Origin: an uncultured bacterium | GTDB taxonomy: Bacteria > Patescibacteriota > Minisyncoccia > Phycocordibacterales > UBA2100 | DNA length: 11,823 nucleotides | Reading direction: 5' to 3' | Assembly (NCBI GenBank): GCA_903881205.1 | Contig: CAIRSC010000111.1 | Coordinates: 1-11,823, forward strand | In this document: one piece after another, positions 1 through 5,470 of the stretch | How positions within the stretch are numbered: position 1 is the first letter of the stretch | Layout of the letters: each line of letters opens with the position of its first letter | Program-made: the position numbers and the translations under genes | The notes under the pieces: generated by a model | What the model was told of the DNA's origin: nothing | Database searches by the model: none | The model's input: only the letters and a program-made list of their open reading frames with translations

Positions 1-1
1 C

Positions 2-73
2 CCCCGTACGCCGGCGGAATGCAGGCTTCGCGGCGGCACCAACACCGGCCGTGGATGTGACGGCTACAACTAG
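2..73 (+). CDS. 3' end of a small exported-protein gene (paralogue 1), cut by the window edge
   Basis: Only the last 23 codons are present, ending at TAG 71-73. The peptide reads PRTPAECRLRG then GTNTGRGCDGYN. It matches the C-terminal module of the two genes downstream (PR, three variable residues, EC, RGGT, TGRGC, then an aromatic residue near the end), including the Cys pair separated by 11 residues. The reading frame is therefore set by homology and not by a start codon. By analogy with its neighbours the missing part should hold a signal peptide and a variable middle, but that is inference. Function is unknown. Confidence 0.8.
   Translation, partial: PRTPAECRLRGGTNTGRGCDGYN
16..48 (+). 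repeat. 33-bp direct repeat, copy 1 (copy 2 at 653-685)
   Basis: Positions 16-48 and 653-685 are identical over 33 bases. They encode the same part of the C-terminal module in paralogues 1 and 2. Identity resumes at the stop codon and beyond: 71-80 equals 708-717 (TAGATCTTTC). The third paralogue (1470-1510 region) is clearly related but more diverged. This points to a recent duplication or gene conversion between the first two genes. Confidence 0.85.
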
Positions 74-90
74 ATCTTTCTGCACCACTT

Positions 91-120
91 GGAAGCGGCC
101 GATTTCGGTCGGCCGCTTCC
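91..120 (+). terminator. Hairpin after paralogue 1, probable terminator
   Basis: A perfect 12-bp stem (91-102 with 109-120, arms GGAAGCGGCCGA and TCGGCCGCTTCC) encloses a 6-nt loop. It starts 17 nt after the stop codon. There is no clean T run. A pyrimidine stretch CTTTCTT begins 6 nt after the stem, so termination efficiency is uncertain. The rest of 74-260 holds no gene that I can support. Confidence 0.6.
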
Positions 121-228
121 AGAAACTTTCTTGCGAATATCATTCTGGGGATCTCCACGAGATCACCGGATAATCTTCGAAAGACGATTCACCCGCTTTC
201 CTGTAAAGGCAAAGCATGATCTTCAAGC

Positions 229-239
229 GCCCATAGGGC
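229..239 (+). promoter_or_regulatory. GCCC-ATA-GGGC inverted repeat in the leader of paralogue 2
   Basis: A 4-bp inverted repeat with a 3-nt centre lies 21 nt before the ATG at 261, just upstream of a purine-rich stretch AAGAGGGA (244-251) that would serve as ribosome binding site. The same element (GCGCCC, TA, GGGCAA) occurs in front of the next paralogue at 849-862. It may be a leader control element or simply a relic of duplication. I see no convincing -35/-10 pair upstream; a lone GATAAT at 169-174 has no matching -35. Confidence 0.35.
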
Positions 240-260
240 AAAAAAGAGGGAATACAAGCC

Positions 261-710
261 ATGAAGCTTACCCGACTCTCGGCCATCATCGGCCTGTTCG
301 CACTGCTCGGCATCATGTCGAGTGAGGCGAATGCGCAATATGTTCGATGTGGCAGCGTCTTTACTGCTCCGCACGGACGAGTTGCCGGTACGGTCGGATT
401 CGCTGCACGCGAATGCGACCCGCCGCGGCAACAGCGTGCGACGCGACTGCCGTATCCCGGCGGGATCGTCATCGCGCCGCGCCGGCTGCACGCGCATGCA
501 GTGCCGCTCGATCGTCCGATCATGCTCGGCGGACAGCGCGGCGCGAATACGACCCGCCGGGTCGTTCAACGCGAGGAGGTGATCGTGCGTCGCACTGCGG
601 CGCTCGGTACACCCGGCGGCGGCTATGTTGCCGGCGCTCCCCGCAGTCCGCAGGAATGCAGGCTTCGCGGCGGCACCAACACCGGACGCGGATGCAGCAA
701 CTACCAATAG
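261..710 (+). CDS. Small exported protein with C-terminal Cys-pair module (paralogue 2)
   Basis: This is a 149-residue protein of unknown function. Residues 1-26 form a typical signal peptide: Lys/Arg near the start, a hydrophobic run IIGLFALLGIM, and a likely cut after ANA before Q26, so the product should leave the cytoplasm. The middle (27-118) is Arg- and Pro-rich with two Cys (30 and 52) and no fold I recognise. Residues 119-149 are the shared module: GGGYVAGAPR, EC133, RGGTNTGRGC145. The two Cys are 11 residues apart and could form a disulphide. The ATG at 261 is preceded by AAGAGGGA at 244-251, which supports this start. It sits between two paralogues and is followed by its own terminator, so each gene is probably transcribed separately or in a leaky string. 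The long antisense frame over this region lacks the signal-peptide and homology support. Confidence 0.85.
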   Translation: MKLTRLSAIIGLFALLGIMSSEANAQYVRCGSVFTAPHGRVAGTVGFAARECDPPRQQRATRLPYPGGIVIAPRRLHAHAVPLDRPIMLGGQRGANTTRRVVQREEVIVRRTAALGTPGGGYVAGAPRSPQECRLRGGTNTGRGCSNYQ

Positions 711-733
711 ATCTTTCAGCACGACTAACAGAG

Positions 734-761
734 GCGGCGGACACATTGTCTGCCGCTTTTT
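734..761 (+). terminator. Intrinsic terminator after paralogue 2
   Basis: The stem pairs 734-743 (GCGGCGGACA) with 747-756 (TGTCTGCCGC), with one G-U pair and a 3-nt loop. Five T follow directly (757-761). It begins 23 nt after the stop codon of the 261-710 gene. Confidence 0.85.
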
Positions 762-789
762 GCTTTGGGCCAGGCCCCAAAAGAGGGGC

Positions 790-817
790 TTGACAAACAC
801 CCTATAGCTGCTATAAT
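790..817 (+). promoter_or_regulatory. Consensus promoter of paralogue 3
   Basis: TTGACA (790-795) and TATAAT (812-817) are both perfect consensus, with a 16-bp spacer and an extended -10 (TGC directly before TATAAT). The expected transcription start is about 824, giving a leader of roughly 50 nt. The -10 region reads TATAGCTGCTATAAT, which contains the odd palindrome ATAGC-T-GCTAT. A GCCCC/GGGGC inverted repeat (774-789) abuts the -35. This is one of the two strongest promoters in the window. Confidence 0.92.
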
Positions 818-850
818 GTGCAGAGTTAAGAACCGACCAGTCAACCCAGC

Positions 851-866
851 GCCCTAGGGCAAGGAG
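851..866 (+). promoter_or_regulatory. Leader palindrome GCCCTAGGGC next to the ribosome binding site
   Basis: A perfect 10-bp palindrome (851-860) is followed immediately by AAGGAG (861-866), a strong Shine-Dalgarno sequence 6 nt before the ATG at 873. The palindrome-plus-purine arrangement resembles that before the 261 gene. The direct abutment means that anything binding or folding at the palindrome could affect translation; that is inference. Confidence 0.6.
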
Positions 867-872
867 ACGACT

Positions 873-1532
873 ATGAAGAGCAGAATCATGATCGCAGCAT
901 TGATGCTCTGTGCTTCGGTCCTCGGATCGAACGCGCAGACTGCGAATCCGACCGATCCGCAGAATCCGCCGCAGGCGGCTCCGGCCGCAGCAGCTCCCGC
1001 TGCCCAGGTCGAGAACACCTGTGCGCCGACCTGCGAACCGCAGAAGGCACGCAAGATCGTCGGCTACAAGAACGTTACGAAGCGCGTCCCGATCTACGCC
1101 AAGGAAAAAGGCGTGAAGAAGGACGACAAGTGCTGCACGAGGCCGATCGAGACGCAGCCGGTCACCGTGACCGAGCCCGCGCCGCAGACCGTCTACGTGA
1201 AGAAGCGCATCGTGATCGTCGAAGTGCCGGAATATGTTCACGCTCCGACACCGCCGATCACTGTCGTGCAGCCGCGCCCGACGACATTCATCCAGCGCAA
1301 GCCGGTCGTCGTCGAACCGCAGCCGCCGGCGGAGATCGTCAAGAAGATGGTCTGCTGCCCCCCGGGCGTGAACATTTCTGGCCTGCCGCCGTGCAAACCC
1401 GGCCAGATCTCGAACGCCAATGGCAACGGTACGGTCGGCGGCGGCTATGTCGCCGGCGCCCCCCGCAACAAGGCAGAATGTGTCGCCCGTGGCGGTACGG
1501 ACACCGGTCGCGGATGTGACGGCTGGACTTGA
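873..1532 (+). CDS. Exported Pro-rich, Cys-rich protein with C-terminal Cys-pair module (paralogue 3)
   Basis: This is a 219-residue protein of unknown function. Residues 1-21 are a signal peptide (MKSR, hydrophobic core, likely cut after SNA before Q22). A Pro/Ala/Gln linker follows (about 23-46). Next is a region with Cys 50, 54, 87 and 88, then a Val/Pro-rich stalk-like stretch (about 94-156), then Cys 161, 162 and 174. The shared module occupies 189-219: GGGYVAGAPR, EC203, RGGTDTGRGC215. The mature protein has nine Cys, suggesting disulphides or metal binding outside the cytoplasm. The start is well supported by AAGGAG six bases upstream and by a consensus promoter at 790-817. The N-terminal two thirds do not resemble the 149-residue neighbour beyond the signal peptide, so the family shares its ends and varies its middle. 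It may be a cell-surface or secreted protein; no enzyme motif is visible. Confidence 0.88.
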   Translation: MKSRIMIAALMLCASVLGSNAQTANPTDPQNPPQAAPAAAAPAAQVENTCAPTCEPQKARKIVGYKNVTKRVPIYAKEKGVKKDDKCCTRPIETQPVTVTEPAPQTVYVKKRIVIVEVPEYVHAPTPPITVVQPRPTTFIQRKPVVVEPQPPAEIVKKMVCCPPGVNISGLPPCKPGQISNANGNGTVGGGYVAGAPRNKAECVARGGTDTGRGCDGWT

Positions 1533-1546
1533 TCTTCGAACTCGAC

Positions 1547-1590
1547 TCGGAAGCGGCACGCATTGTGCCTGCCGCTTCCGAATCACTTTT
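1547..1590 (+). terminator. Hairpin terminator after paralogue 3
   Basis: A perfect 12-bp stem pairs 1547-1558 (TCGGAAGCGGCA) with 1570-1581 (TGCCGCTTCCGA) around an 11-nt loop. TTTT follows at 1587-1590. The arms share GGAAGCGGC/GCCGCTTCC with the hairpin at 91-120, so the terminators seem to have been duplicated along with the genes. Confidence 0.75.
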
Positions 1591-1684
1591 AAGCGCATTT
1601 TTGGAAACGAGTCACCGACTTGTTCCCAAATAGCTTTTAAAAGAGCTACTGATCCTTCAAACAAACCAGAGAGGACTTAGAACC

Positions 1685-2182
1685 ATGCGCGCATTCATTG
1701 TGGCCGCCATCGCGGCGCTCTGCATCGGTACGTCGTCGGTCGCCATTGCGGCGAGCAGCGACTACCCGACCGCCGAACAGGCGGGGAACTGCAAAACGGT
1801 GAGCTTCGAACGTGCCGATGTCGGCACCTCGAAGCAGAAGTTCACCATCACGTTCAACGACGGCGATCTCGCGGCGATCAAGGCGTGCAATCCGAACGCC
1901 CAGATCGATAGCACGCCCAACGGCGTCCGCGTCGTCGTGCAATACGGCGGCAGTGGTGCTGCCGTGATGCTGCCGATCGACATGAACGTCGGCGATGCGC
2001 ACACCGCGCGCTGCGTGCCGGATATGACGGGCTCGATCGCCGACACCGTGCTGTATAAAGCGGTGTGGACGGACGGCCTGCCCGAAAAGGCGACGTTGGC
2101 GAAGGTCGACAAGGCCTTCTTCGATAGCGCCAAGGCGCTCGAGATCTGCAAGCAGCTCTCGGCCAACGGCAAGGTCCACTAG
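1685..2182 (+). CDS. Exported protein of unknown function, four Cys
   Basis: This 165-residue protein has a signal peptide (residues 1-22, hydrophobic core FIVAAIAALCIG, likely cut after AIA). The mature chain has four Cys (36, 68, 110, 155), which could make two disulphides. It has alternating hydrophobic segments such as KFTITF and VRVVVQY that suggest a small beta-rich fold with helical ends. I do not recognise the family and see no catalytic motif. It lacks the Cys-pair module of the three genes upstream but lies in the same orientation and is also exported, so it may belong to the same surface or secretion set. The ATG is supported by AGAGAGGA (1668-1675), nine bases upstream. I found no convincing promoter in 1591-1684. 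Confidence 0.85.
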   Translation: MRAFIVAAIAALCIGTSSVAIAASSDYPTAEQAGNCKTVSFERADVGTSKQKFTITFNDGDLAAIKACNPNAQIDSTPNGVRVVVQYGGSGAAVMLPIDMNVGDAHTARCVPDMTGSIADTVLYKAVWTDGLPEKATLAKVDKAFFDSAKALEICKQLSANGKVH

Positions 2183-2204
2183 TTCGCCGGGTTAGACCTC
2201 TCTA

Positions 2205-2236
2205 GCCGCGTGTCAGGTAAGTACTTGACACGCGGC
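2205..2236. promoter_or_regulatory. 11-bp inverted repeat covering the -35 of the envelope-protein promoter
   Basis: GCCGCGTGTCA (2205-2215) and TGACACGCGGC (2226-2236) are perfect inverted repeats separated by 10 bp. The right arm contains five of the six bases of the -35 TTGACA (2225-2230). This geometry would suit a repressor operator. It could also be a hairpin ending transcription of the gene that stops at 2182, but it has no T run. Which of the two it is cannot be settled from sequence alone. Confidence 0.6.
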
Positions 2237-2253
2237 GAAATCTTTGCTATACT
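2225..2253 (+). promoter_or_regulatory. Strong promoter of the IPYTG envelope protein
   Basis: TTGACA (2225-2230) and TATACT (2248-2253) have a 17-bp spacer and an extended -10 (TGC before TATACT). The expected start of transcription is about 2260, leaving an AT-rich leader of about 30 nt before the ATG at 2291. This rules out translation starts upstream of the promoter. Confidence 0.9.
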
Positions 2254-2290
2254 ATTCCCATTAATAGTTATTAGTTTATTGAAGTTAATT

Positions 2291-3538
2291 ATGAAAACGA
2301 TTATGACAAATGCATCTGTAAAGAACTTGCTCTTTGGTATCTCTGTCTTCACCGTTGCGGCAATGGTTTCTTTGGGCGCATTTGCCACGACCGTTCACGC
2401 CCAGGAGGACTGGGGTTTTGACTACGGAGGTGGTGACACCTCGTCGTCGTACGACTGGGGTTTTGACTACGGTAATAGTTCGAACTACTCTGACTACCCG
2501 ACGTCCAACTACAGCGACTACCCGACGTCCAACTACAGCGACTACCCGACCTACAATTCTGATTGCGGTTGCTACGAGTCTTCTGCAAGCACCGCGTACC
2601 AGACCTCACAGGGGTACTCGTACTCGACGGGCGGACAGTCTTCGTATCACTCGAGCCCGATGACGATCGCGCCGCCGACGTACTACACGACTCCGGTCAC
2701 GTATCGTACGACGACGCCTTCGTACACGGTGCAGCCTACGCAGCCTGTGTACACCACGTCTTCGAACTCGAATTACACATCGAACAACTGCCTCTACAAT
2801 AGCTGCAACAACAGCTACGTAGACAACTCGATCAATGGCAGCTTCAATACGAACACCGCTCCGGTGTACGTAGCGACTCCGCAGCCGATCGTGCAGTACG
2901 TCTATCCTCAGAACTACAACTACCAGACATACTCGCAGGCTCCGTTCTGTTCGATCACGATCGGTGCAGGCTACCAGACCGGTATGACGAATCTCACATG
3001 GTCGTCTTCGGGTGCGACCTCGGCATACATCTCTCCGAATGTCGGCACGGTGAACGTAAACGGTACGACCAACATCTACTCGTACGGCAATGCTGTGTAC
3101 ACGCTCACGGTCTCAGGACCAGGCGGAAGCTACACGTGCCGCACACAGTCGTACATTGCTCCAGTTCCGACAACCCCGTACGTATCTCTCTCTCAGATTC
3201 CGTACACCGGTTTTGACTTCGGAACATTCGGCAACGCACTGTACTGGATGGGCCTCCTTGCCTTTGCAGTCGCCGGTGCCTACTTGGTGGTCTACTACCA
3301 GGGTGGTGCACTTGCTCTCGCTAGCAACATGCTCGGCGGCCGCACGGTCTCATACTCTGAGACAACGACCGAGACCGTTCCAGCTCCTGTCGAAGTAGAA
3401 GTCGCTCACGAGGTAGCTCACGAAGCACCCGCAGCGCTCTTCAATCTTCCGACGATGTCTGCCGCTTCTACCAAGGACAGCATGACGGTCGCGCACACAG
3501 CTGATGGGGTTCCACGAATCGTCATCACTCGCTCCTAA
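2291..3538 (+). CDS. Envelope protein: signal peptide, Tyr/Ser repeats, Ig-like domain, IPYTG motif and membrane anchor
   Basis: This is a 415-residue surface protein. Residues 1-37 are a signal peptide, likely cut after VHA before Q38. Residues 38-90 contain two DWGFDYG copies (40-46, 55-61) and three SNYSDYPT units (64-87). A long Ser/Thr/Tyr/Asn/Pro-rich stretch follows to about 215. Residues 218-285 look like the Ig-like repeat common in Parcubacterial surface proteins: Cys220 to Cys283 bracket NLTWSSSGATSAYI and YTLTVSGPGGS. IPYTG (303-307) precedes a membrane helix (about 315-336), and a tail of about 79 residues follows. IPYTG recalls an LPXTG sortase signal, but such signals normally end in a short basic tail, so sorting is uncertain. 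The ATG at 2291 is chosen because an earlier in-frame ATG (2210) lies upstream of the promoter and would spoil the signal peptide. There is no clear Shine-Dalgarno. Its base composition is more AT-rich than its neighbours. Confidence 0.88.
   Translation: MKTIMTNASVKNLLFGISVFTVAAMVSLGAFATTVHAQEDWGFDYGGGDTSSSYDWGFDYGNSSNYSDYPTSNYSDYPTSNYSDYPTYNSDCGCYESSASTAYQTSQGYSYSTGGQSSYHSSPMTIAPPTYYTTPVTYRTTTPSYTVQPTQPVYTTSSNSNYTSNNCLYNSCNNSYVDNSINGSFNTNTAPVYVATPQPIVQYVYPQNYNYQTYSQAPFCSITIGAGYQTGMTNLTWSSSGATSAYISPNVGTVNVNGTTNIYSYGNAVYTLTVSGPGGSYTCRTQSYIAPVPTTPYVSLSQIPYTGFDFGTFGNALYWMGLLAFAVAGAYLVVYYQGGALALASNMLGGRTVSYSETTTETVPAPVEVEVAHEVAHEAPAALFNLPTMSAASTKDSMTVAHTADGVPRIVITRS
2480..2551 (+). repeat. Three tandem 24-bp repeats encoding SNYSDYPT
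   Basis: The units are 2480-2503, 2504-2527 and 2528-2551. The second and third differ at one base; the first differs from them at four bases, in its Ser codons. They keep the reading frame, so copy number can change without breaking the protein. A related longer repeat encodes DWGFDYG twice (2408-2428 and 2453-2473, one base different). Confidence 0.9.
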
Positions 3539-3590
3539 TTAGTTCACTCAAAAGTCCGCCGCCTCAACAAGACGACGCTCCAAAAAGTGA

Positions 3591-3628
3591 AACGCAAACC
3601 GCCAGCTACATGCTGGCGGTTTTGCGTT
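3591..3628. terminator. Terminator between convergent genes, possibly bidirectional
   Basis: The core stem pairs CCGCCAGC (3599-3606) with GCTGGCGG (3612-3619) around a 5-nt loop. Flanking AACGCAAA and TTTTGCGTT extend the pairing to about 16 bp with one bulge. On + the stem is followed by TTTT (3620-3623), and on - by TTTGCGTTT. It ends the + gene at 3538 and can also serve thrS, whose stop codon is at 3641. Confidence 0.85.
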
Positions 3629-3640
3629 ATGGAATCGCGC

Positions 3641-5383
3641 TTAGGAGAGCGATCGGGTGCTGATGTCCGTTTTTAGTTTAGTGATGAACAGTTCGAGCGC
3701 CTCTGTCTTTTTACCGCCGGTGCGATTCTCCACCGTGATCGTTTTTGCCGCGACCTCTTCATCGCCGACGACGATAAAGTAGGGAACTTTGGCGATCTTC
3801 ATATTGCGAATGCGCTTGCCGAGGCTGTCGGTGTCGTCGAGATCCGCGCGGATATCGTTCTCCTTGAGCTCCTTGGTGATCGCGGCAGCATATTCCGTGT
3901 GCTTTTCGGATACCGGAAGTACGCGCACCTGTACCGGTGCCATCCATAATGGAAACGCACCAGCAAAATGCTCGATCATGACGCCCATGAATCGCTCGAG
4001 GGAGCCCGAGATCGCGCGGTGAATAACGACGGGGCGCTCCTTCTCACCGGCTTCATTGATATACGAGAGCTCGAAGCGCTCAGGAAGATTGAAATCACAC
4101 TGGATCGTCGCGAGCTGCCATTGTCGTCCGATCGCATCCTTAAACATGAAATCGAGCTTCGGACCGTAGAACGTGGCTTCGCCTTCGACGCGCTTGTAGT
4201 TGAGATCATTGGACTTTGCGGCATCTTCGAGTGCTTTCTCGGCGGTATTCCACACCTCATCGGTTCCGAGGTATTTGCTGTTATCCGCATCGCGAACAGA
4301 GAGTGATACCCAGTAGCCTTCCATCATGCCCATGGTCGTATAGAACTCCTTGATGATGGAGACGATAGTCGAGACTTCGTCGTTGATCTGGCCCACGCGG
4401 CAGAACAGGTGGCCGTCGTCTTGAGTGATCGCGCGCACACGCGTGAGTCCGCCGAGCTGTCCGGATTTCTCATCGCGATACACGGTGGCAGGTTCAAAAT
4501 AGCGGATCGGCATATCGCGGTAGGAGAACTGATTATCCGCGAAGATCTGCATATGGTGCGGGCAGTTCATCGGCTTCATAAAGAATTTTTCTTCTTTACC
4601 CGATACGCGGAAGAGCTCGTCGCCGAATTTCGCGGCATGCCCCGAGGTGATGTAGAGATCCTCCTTGGCGAGGTGCGGCGTCCACACACGCGAGTAGCCT
4701 TTGTTCTTGTGGAGTGACCAGAGGTAATCCTCAATCTCTTTGCGGATGATCATGCCATTGGGCTGCATGAGTGGAAGTCCGGCTCCTACGAGCGGCGAGG
4801 TGGTGAAGAGCTTCATCTCAGCACCGATCTTGCGATGGTCGCGCTTCTTGGCTTCTTCAAGCTGAGTGAGGTGAGCCGCGAGCGCCTCTTTCGATTCGAA
4901 TGCGAGGCCGTAGATGCGGGTGAGCATCGGATTCTTCTCATCGCCGCGCCAATATGCTCCGGCGACCTTATCGAGCTGGAAGGCATCGGTGTCGATCTCT
5001 TTGTTGGGATGTTCCGCGTGGCCGCCGCGACAGAGATCGGTAAAGCCGCCGCAGGTGTACAGCGTGATCGTGGCACCCTCCTTTTCGAGATTGTCGATGA
5101 GTTCGATCTTGAATTGGTTGCCTGCAAATACCTCGCGCGCTTTGGTAGCCGAGACCTCTTCGTGACTGAACTCGGTCCACACGTTGAGAAGTTTCTTCAT
5201 CTTCTTCTGGATCTCTTTGAGCGACTCGTCATTGGGCATTTCGCCACCCGAGAAGTCGAAGTCGTAGTAGAAGCCCGTGTCGATCGCGGGGCCGATGGTG
5301 GGCATAGCGAAGGGATAGATCTCGCGCACTGCGGCCGCCATAAGGTGAGCAAGGGTGTGTCGGATGTGTTCGATTTCAGCCAT
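3641..5383 (-). CDS. thrS: Threonine--tRNA ligase without the N-terminal TGS domain
   Basis: This cytoplasmic enzyme charges tRNA-Thr with threonine. At 580 residues it lacks the roughly 60-residue TGS domain of the E. coli enzyme (642 residues). An in-frame TAG at 5402-5404, seven codons before the ATG, shows that this is not a wrong start. The editing domain (about 1-180) keeps HTLAH (His9, His13) and CRGGH (Cys118, His122), the residues that clear mischarged Ser-tRNA. The class II core (about 190-475) has the zinc ligands Cys274, His325 and His455, and motif 2 near RVRAITQDDGH. The anticodon-binding domain spans about 480-575. PMNCPHH has His where most families have Gly, and QLGGLTRV replaces the common SLHGLMRV. 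Its own promoter lies just upstream, after the terminator of the preceding gene. Identity is firm; the effect of the domain loss is unknown. Confidence 0.97.
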   Translation of the reverse strand: MAEIEHIRHTLAHLMAAAVREIYPFAMPTIGPAIDTGFYYDFDFSGGEMPNDESLKEIQKKMKKLLNVWTEFSHEEVSATKAREVFAGNQFKIELIDNLEKEGATITLYTCGGFTDLCRGGHAEHPNKEIDTDAFQLDKVAGAYWRGDEKNPMLTRIYGLAFESKEALAAHLTQLEEAKKRDHRKIGAEMKLFTTSPLVGAGLPLMQPNGMIIRKEIEDYLWSLHKNKGYSRVWTPHLAKEDLYITSGHAAKFGDELFRVSGKEEKFFMKPMNCPHHMQIFADNQFSYRDMPIRYFEPATVYRDEKSGQLGGLTRVRAITQDDGHLFCRVGQINDEVSTIVSIIKEFYTTMGMMEGYWVSLSVRDADNSKYLGTDEVWNTAEKALEDAAKSNDLNYKRVEGEATFYGPKLDFMFKDAIGRQWQLATIQCDFNLPERFELSYINEAGEKERPVVIHRAISGSLERFMGVMIEHFAGAFPLWMAPVQVRVLPVSEKHTEYAAAITKELKENDIRADLDDTDSLGKRIRNMKIAKVPYFIVVGDEEVAAKTITVENRTGGKKTEALELFITKLKTDISTRSLS

Positions 5384-5391
5384 ATCTGAGG

Positions 5392-5400
5392 ATGATAGCA
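5392..5400 (-). promoter_or_regulatory. Extended -10 promoter of thrS, near-leaderless
   Basis: On the - strand TGC plus TATCAT (5400 down to 5392) is an extended -10. The expected transcription start, 7 nt on, is about 5385, only two bases before the ATG at 5383. The -35 region is weak (TTGCGC or TTTGCG at about 5414-5420). The -10 lies within TATAGCTGCTATCAT, which differs at one base from the -10 region of the promoter at 790-817. Confidence 0.6.
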
Positions 5401-5417
5401 GCTATATGTGGTAGCGC

Positions 5418-5448
5418 AAAAACAAGCGCCGCTCAGGGAGCGGCGCTT
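5418..5448 (-). terminator. Terminator of the dnaE/hypothetical transcript
   Basis: A perfect 11-bp stem (AAGCGCCGCTC/GAGCGGCGCTT, 5424-5434 with 5438-5448) has a 3-nt loop. On the - strand it is followed by G then TTTTT (5422-5418). It starts 22 nt after the stop of the hypothetical gene and ends against the -35 region of thrS, insulating the two units. Confidence 0.85.
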
Positions 5449-5470
5449 TATTGTCCTGGCTCCGGGGTGA

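Noticed and set aside
1634..1643. Palindrome CTTTTAAAAG upstream of the gene at 1685
   Set aside because: It is short and AT-rich, has no second copy near a promoter, and I could not fit it to a -35/-10 pair; chance is likely.
189..1664. 491-codon open frame on the - strand across the exported-protein genes
   Set aside because: It is a GC-rich antisense frame with Arg/Asp/His-rich low-complexity translation. The + strand genes here have signal peptides, ribosome binding sites, a promoter, terminators and mutual homology.
2210..2290. Upstream ATG extending the envelope protein by 27 residues
   Set aside because: It lies upstream of the TTGACA/TATACT promoter, so it would not be in the transcript, and it would bury the signal peptide.
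2408..2551. Tandem repeats as a possible CRISPR array
   Set aside because: The repeats are directly adjacent without spacers, in frame, and encode a peptide repeat.
4835..5389. 184-codon open frame on + opposite thrS
   Set aside because: It is antisense to a conserved synthetase domain with no start signal or recognisable motif.
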